Source: Alphaproteobacteria bacterium (GTDB lineage Bacteria > Pseudomonadota > Alphaproteobacteria > Puniceispirillales > Puniceispirillaceae). Taken from it: a stretch of DNA of 7,973 nucleotides. The notes under the pieces are model-generated. The model was not told where the DNA came from. It was given only the letters and a program-made list of their open reading frames with translations, and did not search any database. Below are positions 1-4,662 of this stretch, one piece after another. The DNA lies in NCBI GenBank assembly GCA_009936885.1, contig JAACDT010000008.1, forward strand, positions 1 through 7,973, given 5' to 3'. A program made the position numbers and the translations under genes. Each line of letters starts with the position of its first letter. Position 1 is the first letter of the stretch.

Positions 1-15
1 GAATGGAGGCCAGAA

Positions 16-384
16 ATGGCACACGCTTTATATGATACAAATAATATTTTTGCTAAAATTCTTCGCTCAGAAATCCCATGCAAAAAGCTGGATGAATGTG
101 ATTACACGTTAACGTTCCATGATATAAATCCACAAGCCCCCATTCATGTATTAATTATTCCCAAGGGGGCATATATAGATTTGGATGATTTTGCCCAAAA
201 TGCGTCATCAGAAGAACAAGCAGCTTTTTTGGTAGCGATAGGAAATGAAGCCAAGCTAACAGGGGCATCTGAAAATGGCTATCGTTTAATAACAAATATC
301 GGCGGCTTCGGTCATCAAGAAGTACCACATCTTCATGCGCACATACTTGGCGGAGAGCCTATTGGCTCAATGCGTGCTCGTTAA
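16..384 (+). CDS. hinT: Histidine-triad (HIT/HINT) nucleotide-binding protein
   Basis: 122-residue protein covering a whole HINT-branch HIT domain (E. coli HinT is about the same length). The family hydrolyses the phosphoramidate bond of AMP-linked substrates such as aminoacyl-adenylates in the cytoplasm. The signature is clear: N94-x-G96, then Q101-x-V103-P-H105-L-H107-A-H109, the triad histidines lying in HLHAHILGG. The N-terminal part also fits the family (FAKILRSEIPCKK at 12-24, NPQAPIHVLIIPKG at 38-51). The start is ATG at 16, preceded by a strong GGAGG at 5-9 with six bases between. It is transcribed towards the comM remnant, 101 bases downstream. What lies upstream is cut off by the window edge; in alphaproteobacteria hisE is a frequent neighbour, but that cannot be seen here. 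No defect is visible. The family call is very secure; the exact physiological substrate is not known for this branch. Confidence 0.93.
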   Translation: MAHALYDTNNIFAKILRSEIPCKKLDECDYTLTFHDINPQAPIHVLIIPKGAYIDLDDFAQNASSEEQAAFLVAIGNEAKLTGASENGYRLITNIGGFGHQEVPHLHAHILGGEPIGSMRAR

Positions 385-434
385 AAACACATACGCATTC
401 ATAAGCCTATACCAAGCTTAATCATTTCTTCGCA

Positions 435-462
435 TTTACAGGTTAATGTGGAATCTTATTAT
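435..462 (+). promoter_or_regulatory. Candidate sigma70-type promoter for comM
   Basis: TTTACA (435-440) and TATTAT (457-462) are separated by 16 bases, each one mismatch from the TTGACA and TATAAT consensus. Transcription would start near 469, just ahead of the Shine-Dalgarno-like TAAGG (472-476) and the comM ATG at 486. This is a by-eye match in AT-rich DNA, where such matches arise by chance. It fits the position, but nothing else supports it. If real, the pseudogene may still be transcribed. Confidence 0.3.
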
Positions 463-485
463 GACAGTTTGTAAGGCAAAAAATC

Positions 486-1765
486 ATGAATTCCGCTGTA
501 AAAACGGTCTCTTTTAGTAGGCTTTTTGCGAATGACGTAATTGCGCAGGTGCATATATCTACCGGTCTTCCAAGTATAACTATTGTTGGATTAGCTTCAA
601 AATCAGTTGCAGAATCTAAAGAAAGAGTAAAAGCCGCTCTGTCAAATATGGTCTGGCCATACCACCAAAGCGAATATCAGTTAAATTATCTCCGGCAGGA
701 ATGGTTAAAGAAGGTGCTCATTTTGATTTGCCAATTGCACTTGCAATTATGATAGCAATGGGCGCTTTGCCTCAAGAATATTTGGACGAAACCATTATTC
801 TAGGAGAGCTTTCATTTGATGGTTCTATATTATCCGTTTCTGGTGTTTTGCTTGCTGCAATGTTTGAATCAGAAAAACATATGTGCCTGATTTGTCCTGA
901 ATCAAATGGCGCAGAAGCTTTTTGGGCTAATGAGTGAAAAATAATTGCTGCCCCTACGATACATGCGTTATGCAATCATCTTCGTGGAATTTTGCCGCTT
1001 AATTACCCGGTTGCTAAGCTGAGTGAACCTGAAAAACAAAAATCTGATATCGCAGATATAAAAGGTCAGGAAACAGTAAAGCGCGCGTTGGAAATAGCTC
1101 AGGTTGGTGGTCACAATTTGCTAATGATAGGCCCACCAGTGGCTGGGAAATCAATGCTCGCAGAAAGAATGAAATCCATATTACCAGAATTATCCGCAGC
1201 GAAAGCTCTGTGAAACTACAATGATTCATTCCATTAACGGCACGCTTCCAGAGCAACGCTTTATTTCTAATGGCCATTTAGAGATCCCCATCACTCTGCT
1301 TCCATGGCATCTCTGATTGGGGGCGGTCAAAAATTCAAGCCAGGGTGGGTATCCCTCGCTCATAATGGTGTATTATTTCTAGATGAGTTCCCTGAATTCC
1401 AACGCAGTGCATTAGATAGCTTAAGGCAACCGCTTGAAACAGGTGAACTCTTATCACTTGAAACAGGCGAGACAAGTGCCCAAATCCGCACAAGAATAAA
1501 AAACGTACGTGCACAGCAAAGTTCCAAACACAGAAAACAGGCACAATTAAATGCAAAATTATTGGCTGATTTTGATTTTGAATTAACAGATGAAGCTAAC
1601 GAATTATTGCATATATCTATTGATAAATTTGCGCTTAGGGCGCGTGGTTTTCACAAGATATTAAGAGTTGTAACTTCGATACAGAATTTGGAAAATAAGG
1701 ATGTGTTATACCCACATCATTTGGCAGAGGTTCTTAGTTATCGAATTCAATCTATTAGGTCATAA
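486..1765 (+). pseudogene. comM: Broken comM/yifB (Mg-chelatase-like AAA+ ATPase, DNA branch-migration helicase family)
   Basis: Intact ComM/YifB is a protein of about 500 residues: an N-terminal Lon-protease-like domain, a central Mg-chelatase-type AAA+ domain and a C-terminal helical domain. ComM is a hexameric helicase that helps branch migration during natural transformation. All three regions are recognisable here, but split. (1) 486-650 encodes the start (VHISTGLPSITIVGL). (2) One G is missing at about 650 (ATGGTCTGG for ATGGGTCTGG); the text resumes one frame over as GLAIPPKRISVKLSPAG. (3) In-frame TGA at 935-937, after which KIIAAPTIHALCNHLRG reads on. (4) Walker A GPPVAGKS survives at about 1130-1153. 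(5) One extra base at about 1210, then ETTMIHSINGTLPE. (6) One T is missing at 1277-1279, before the restored family motif FRDPHHSAS. (7) About 75 codons are lost near 1447-1457, removing AAMNPC and GPLLDR. The C-terminal end ([16 protein letters not shown]) remains. The start ATG has TAAGG nine bases upstream. Not functional as a helicase. Confidence 0.93.
1433..1470 (+). repeat. 14-base direct repeat at the internal deletion joint of comM
   Basis: CTTGAAACAGGTGA (1433-1446) recurs as CTTGAAACAGGCGA (1457-1470), 13 of 14 bases identical, with starts 24 bases apart. Both copies read LETGE in the same frame. The first belongs to the conserved ComM stretch RQPLETGE. The second begins the segment that normally lies about 75 residues further on, after the sensor/arginine-finger region. 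The two copies therefore bracket the missing part. Slippage or recombination between similar sequences could have caused the loss, but the ancestral sequence is not visible. Confidence 0.6.
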
Positions 1766-1782
1766 AACAAGAAGTAAAACTC

Positions 1783-1813
1783 AGCAAAGCTTTCCTAGTT
1801 TGCTTTTAGTTTT
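1783..1813. terminator. Weak candidate bidirectional terminator between comM remnant and gshB
   Basis: AGCAAA (1783-1788) can pair with TTTGCT (1799-1804) around a 10-base loop. TTTTAGTTTT (1804-1813) follows on the plus strand, and the minus strand has GTTTTAC just beyond the stem. The site sits where the two convergent genes end and overlaps the last codons of gshB. The stem is only six pairs with two G-C pairs, so it is weak; the position is the main argument. Confidence 0.22.
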
Positions 1814-2754
1814 GCAGCATTCTTTTCAATTATTTCCCACGTTAATTCGGCAATGTTAACATTCGAGAATCGTTCGATTTCCCGTATTCCAGTTGGTGAA
1901 GTAACATTAATTTCTGTTAAATAATCACCAATAACATCAATTCCTACAAATAATAGCCCGCGCGCTTTAAGCGTTGGTCCAATCTTCTCACAAATATAGT
2001 GATCTCTGTCTGTAATCTCACACGGCTCTGCCCTACCCCCAACATGCATATTGGAGCGGGCTTCGTTTTCTGCAGGAATTCGATTAATAGCACCGACAGC
2101 CCTACCATCAACAATCATGATGCGCTTATCACCATTTCGCACAGCTGGCAGGTATGCTTGAATCATTAAAGGCTCTCTACTGATGCCAGAAAACATCTCC
2201 AGCAAAGAATTTAGATTTTGGTCATGGGCTTGAAGCCTGAATACACCAGCACCGCCATTTCCATAAAGTGGCTTGATAATAATATCTCTATACTTCGCTC
2301 GAAAGGACATTATTTTTTCAAGATCGCTACTGATTAATGTAGGAGGCATTAAATTAAGAAAATTTGTAATGAGAAGTTTCTCTGGTGCGTTTCGAACTTC
2401 TCTTGGGTTGTTAATTACTTGCGTTGTTTTTGGAAGCTGTTCTAGCAGATGAGTAGCTGTAATATAAGCCATATCAAAGGGGGGATCCTGACGCATTAAT
2501 ATGACGTCAAACATTTCTAATGGAGTGGTTTTTGAAGGGCCAATCGTTACATGATTGCCAACCACATCCCTTAATGTTACCGCCTGTACTTTTGCGCTAA
2601 CCACACCCTCTTCCCAGCTTAAATCCTCTGGCCGATAAACGTGAACAAGATGTTCTCGCCTTTGTGCTTCCAAGGCAAGTCTGAAGCTTGTATCCCCATT
2701 TATATCAATCTCATCAATGGGATCCATTTGGATGGCAATATGAAGGTTTGTCAT
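1795..2754 (-). CDS. gshB: Glutathione synthetase, ATP-grasp
   Basis: 319 residues, close to E. coli GshB (316). It joins gamma-glutamylcysteine and glycine using ATP, the second step of glutathione synthesis, in the cytoplasm. The hallmarks are in order: MDPID at 10-14, MRQDPPFDMAYITATH at 87-102, INNPREVRNAPEKL at 114-127, ATP-grasp lysine and glycine-rich loop KPLYGNGGAGVFR at 161-173, GDKRIMIVDG at 208-217, RSNMHVGGRAEP at 233-244, and the metal/substrate motif TEINVTSPTGIREIE at 280-294. The ATG at 2754 lies three bases after the stop of the upstream BON lipoprotein (TAA TAC ATG on the coding strand). No Shine-Dalgarno sequence is evident, so translation probably couples to the gene before it. 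It ends with TAG, 29 bases from the end of the comM remnant, which runs the opposite way. No gshA is in the window. The gene looks fully intact. Confidence 0.97.
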   Translation of the reverse strand: MTNLHIAIQMDPIDEIDINGDTSFRLALEAQRREHLVHVYRPEDLSWEEGVVSAKVQAVTLRDVVGNHVTIGPSKTTPLEMFDVILMRQDPPFDMAYITATHLLEQLPKTTQVINNPREVRNAPEKLLITNFLNLMPPTLISSDLEKIMSFRAKYRDIIIKPLYGNGGAGVFRLQAHDQNLNSLLEMFSGISREPLMIQAYLPAVRNGDKRIMIVDGRAVGAINRIPAENEARSNMHVGGRAEPCEITDRDHYICEKIGPTLKARGLLFVGIDVIGDYLTEINVTSPTGIREIERFSNVNIAELTWEIIEKNAAKLKAN

Positions 2755-2757
2755 GTA

Positions 2758-3348
2758 TTAATCGCGCGGGTCATCTAGAAGCATAACATAATTTTCCACT
2801 CGCTTTACGTAGGATAAATTACGGGCATGCTCTATCACTATGTCGCGCTCAGCTTCATCTTTTGCAATTCCAGTAAGGTAGAGAATTCCACTAACAACTT
2901 CGATAGAATAATTAAGTGAGTTTATGTTCATATCGGTAATTAATAACCGGCGAAGATTAGCAGCTGCAGCTGCATCCTTAGCCCTATCTTTCAGAGATAC
3001 TTTTTCAGCTATTTCAATGTCATTTATAACAGAACGAACACCACGAACCTCCCAAGCTAATTTGCTTGCTTTTACTTTAAGTTCTTGATTTTCGATCCTA
3101 CCCACTAGAAGAACATTACCGTCATCTACCTGAATTGATATTCCCTCAACCAAATCAATATCTGTCTGAACAAATTTATCTCTGATTTTAAGAGAGATAG
3201 AGGTATCATTTATAGAAGTAGCAAACCCTTTTTCTGAACTTGAAGCTCCGATAGCAGCAGCACCCCCTGCTAAAATAGCACCAGCACATCCAGACAGCTG
3301 AATGGCAATTACGGTAAGTATGATTGCTGAGAAAATTCTGTTAAACAT
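2758..3348 (-). CDS. dolP: Outer-membrane lipoprotein with two BON domains, DolP/YraP family
   Basis: 196 residues, against 191 in E. coli DolP (YraP), which binds anionic phospholipid at division sites and supports outer-membrane integrity. The N-terminus is a lipoprotein signal: basic start MFNR, hydrophobic 6-17, lipobox L18-S-G-C21. Residue 22 is Ala, not Asp, so Lol sorting to the outer membrane is expected. A small Ala/Gly-rich linker (22-37) precedes BON 1 (about 46-114, core VDDGNVLLVGRI at 74-85) and BON 2 (about 121-189, core VVSGILYLTGIA at 151-162). ATG at 3348 has AAAGGAA (3357-3363 on the plus strand) eight bases upstream, a good ribosome-binding site. It follows the yraN remnant and is almost fused to gshB (3-base gap). 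In E. coli dolP lies in the same cluster as rsmI, lpoA and yraN, with diaA between yraN and dolP; diaA is absent here. The family and topology are secure; the name DolP rests on architecture and neighbourhood. Confidence 0.88.
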   Translation of the reverse strand: MFNRIFSAIILTVIAIQLSGCAGAILAGGAAAIGASSSEKGFATSINDTSISLKIRDKFVQTDIDLVEGISIQVDDGNVLLVGRIENQELKVKASKLAWEVRGVRSVINDIEIAEKVSLKDRAKDAAAAANLRRLLITDMNINSLNYSIEVVSGILYLTGIAKDEAERDIVIEHARNLSYVKRVENYVMLLDDPRD

Positions 3349-3402
3349 CTATGTAATTCCTTTGATACGAATCATTCATAATCAGATATGCAATATCTTA
3401 TA

Positions 3403-3641
3403 TCAGAATGCAGATTTGGATTCCATGACATCTTTTTTAATATCGAAGTAAAACCAGCCATTCCATAACACAATATCACTTTCTATCGACAACATATTAC
3501 CATTATTGCCGTTGTATTCACTATAGTTAGAGAAGAAATAGATAATGGCGCGTTTTAAGCGTTTTTGTTGCGAGAATGATGGCAAAAGGGTCTCCAACCT
3601 AATTAGCCATCCTTTTTCGAGCGCTGTCGTAATGTATTCAT
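3403..3641 (-). pseudogene. yraN: Broken remnant of yraN (UPF0102, predicted PD-(D/E)XK nuclease fold)
   Basis: The 320-base gap between rsmI and dolP, where yraN normally sits, holds only parts of it. The C-terminal half is readable from the stop at 3403-3405 up to about 3600: SFSQQKRLKRAIIYFFSNY corresponds to the family's 'SPRQQxRIxRAAxxFLxxHP' helix, and ESDIVLWNGWFYFDI to the RFDVVLV strand. In another frame, an ATG at 3641-3639 begins MNTLRQRSKKDG, resembling YraN starts, then meets TAA at 3603-3605. The region that should lie between, with GEIDLI and FVEVK (the D...ExK nuclease residues), is gone: about 55-60 codons deleted, joint near 3598-3610. The longest open piece has 64 codons and would have to start from TTG at 3597, with no ribosome-binding site. 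Intact YraN is about 120 residues. The match is by pattern recall, so moderate for identity but strong that no complete gene is present. The alternative is an unrelated small ORF, which the position argues against. Confidence 0.68.
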
Positions 3642-3664
3642 CTGTTTATGTTCATCTATTTATG
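3637..3664 (-). repeat. 14-base tandem duplication at the start of the yraN remnant
   Basis: On the plus strand TTCATCTGTTTATG (3637-3650) is followed directly by TTCATCTATTTATG (3651-3664), 13 of 14 identical. Read on the coding strand each unit carries AGATGAA, so the presumed yraN start ATG is duplicated. It fills almost all the space between the rsmI stop (3669) and the remnant. Confidence 0.8.
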
Positions 3665-3668
3665 TTTA

Positions 3669-4511
3669 TCAATTTTGTGTTTTCGAATTAATAATGGTTA
3701 ACGCAAGTCCATAGACTTGTTTTTTTTGCATTCCAGTCAAAATTGAAACCTCGTTAACAGCATCTCGCAAGCTTAATCTTTGCAGTGCCTCTTTTAATAA
3801 TACATCGATTTGAATAGAATCTTTTGGTAATGCCTCACCAAGCTCACCAGCAATAACAAGAACAATTTCTCCTTTGGGTGGTCCTGATTTTTCATAATGA
3901 GATATAAGCTCTTCTAAAGGGGCGCTTCGAATTTCCTCATAAAGCTTTGTGAGCTCTCTTGCTACTACAGCACGCCTATTTCCATAAATAGATAGCATTG
4001 TTTTCAAGTGTGTAAGTAGCTTGGACGCTGTGCTGAACCAAATTTGAGTTAATTGAGAATTTGATGTTTGTAGGATAGATTTTCTGCTGGCAGCTAACGT
4101 TGCGGGCACAAATCCGTTGAATGTAAATTTGTCTGTCGGCAACCCAGATACTGTTAGTGCCATAATGGGAGCAGTAGGCCCTGGCATTGCTGTTACGCGT
4201 ATATTCTTCTCATGGCACGCCTCAACAAGTTTAAATCCAGGGTCTGAGATTAAAGGGGTGCCAGCATCACTTACCAATGAAACAACCTTTCCTTGTTGCA
4301 GTTCAGACAAAAGAAAAGGTCTAACCGATGCACCATTATGGTCATGATAAGCAACAAACTTTCCGTGCACTTCTATATCCAAAAGCCGTAATAATTTCTT
4401 CGTAGTTCGGGTGTCTTCGCAGGCTATAATATTTGCATCTCGAAGAGCGTTGGCTGCTCTAACAGACATATCTTCGACATTACCAATAGGGGTTGCTATT
4501 ATCACTAACAT
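3669..4511 (-). CDS. rsmI: 16S rRNA 2'-O-ribose C1402 methyltransferase
   Basis: 280 residues, close to E. coli RsmI (286). It uses S-adenosylmethionine to methylate the ribose of C1402 in 16S rRNA, fine-tuning the decoding centre. Tetrapyrrole-methylase-fold motifs are in order: ATPIGN 6-11, ACEDTR 30-35, AYHDHN 54-59, VSDAGTPLISDPG 80-92, PGPTAP 110-115, SGLPTDKF 122-129, VARELTKLYEE 183-193, PPKGEIVLVI 211-220. The usual C-terminal helical domain (about 235-277) is present. One motif is unusual: where relatives have F-[FY]-E-S-P-x-R, this protein reads W-F-S-T-A-S-K at 158-164, losing the Glu. ATG at 4511 has AGGG (around 4521-4524) nine bases upstream. It is first in the minus-strand cluster rsmI-(yraN)-dolP-gshB and divergent from the LpoA-like gene, as in E. 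coli (yraL/yraM). It stops with TGA, so TGA is a stop in this genome. Confidence 0.96.
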   Translation of the reverse strand: MLVIIATPIGNVEDMSVRAANALRDANIIACEDTRTTKKLLRLLDIEVHGKFVAYHDHNGASVRPFLLSELQQGKVVSLVSDAGTPLISDPGFKLVEACHEKNIRVTAMPGPTAPIMALTVSGLPTDKFTFNGFVPATLAASRKSILQTSNSQLTQIWFSTASKLLTHLKTMLSIYGNRRAVVARELTKLYEEIRSAPLEELISHYEKSGPPKGEIVLVIAGELGEALPKDSIQIDVLLKEALQRLSLRDAVNEVSILTGMQKKQVYGLALTIINSKTQN

Positions 4512-4662
4512 TAATTTTTTCCCTAAAGGATGTTTTTGAAGTATATATTGAACAACTGAATAGAATATTACATAACCTGTTGGTTGATTTTAGGGTAGAT
4601 GGCTTTTTAAACTAAATAAATTACTAGGTAATGAACCATAATTGAAATTTCGGAACGAATTT
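4512..4662. promoter_or_regulatory. Divergent promoter region between rsmI and the LpoA-like gene
   Basis: This AT-rich interval separates two genes that diverge, so it should hold the start signals of both; that is inference from layout. Towards rsmI, a TATACT hexamer (plus strand 4540-4545) could serve as a -10, but no good -35 stands at the right distance. Towards the LpoA-like gene I see no convincing pair. The inverted repeat ATTAC-TAG-GTAAT (4620-4632) lies close to the LpoA-like start and shares the TTAC/GTAA half-site with repeats further in. Confidence 0.4.

Noticed and set aside
3..35. Short frame ATG GAG GCC ... TGA overlapping the hinT start, possibly the end of an upstream gene
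   Set aside because: Only ten codons are visible before the window edge, with no recognisable motif; it cannot be told from chance.
935..937. In-frame TGA in comM as a recoded Trp or Sec codon
   Set aside because: rsmI and hemW both end with TGA at the expected family length, so TGA is a normal stop. The gene has four other lesions, and no Sec insertion element is apparent.
772..1556. Minus-strand ORFs at 772-975, 1014-1277 and 1335-1556
   Set aside because: They lie opposite recognisable comM coding sequence, resemble nothing known to me and have no convincing start signals; they are shadow frames.
486..1765. comM frameshifts as sequencing errors
   Set aside because: The missing G and T fall in short homopolymers and could be errors taken alone. 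The nonsense codon and the loss of about 75 codons cannot be explained that way, and seven neighbouring genes read cleanly.
4117..4347. Plus-strand 76-codon ORF
   Set aside because: Complementary frame of well-conserved rsmI; no family resemblance.
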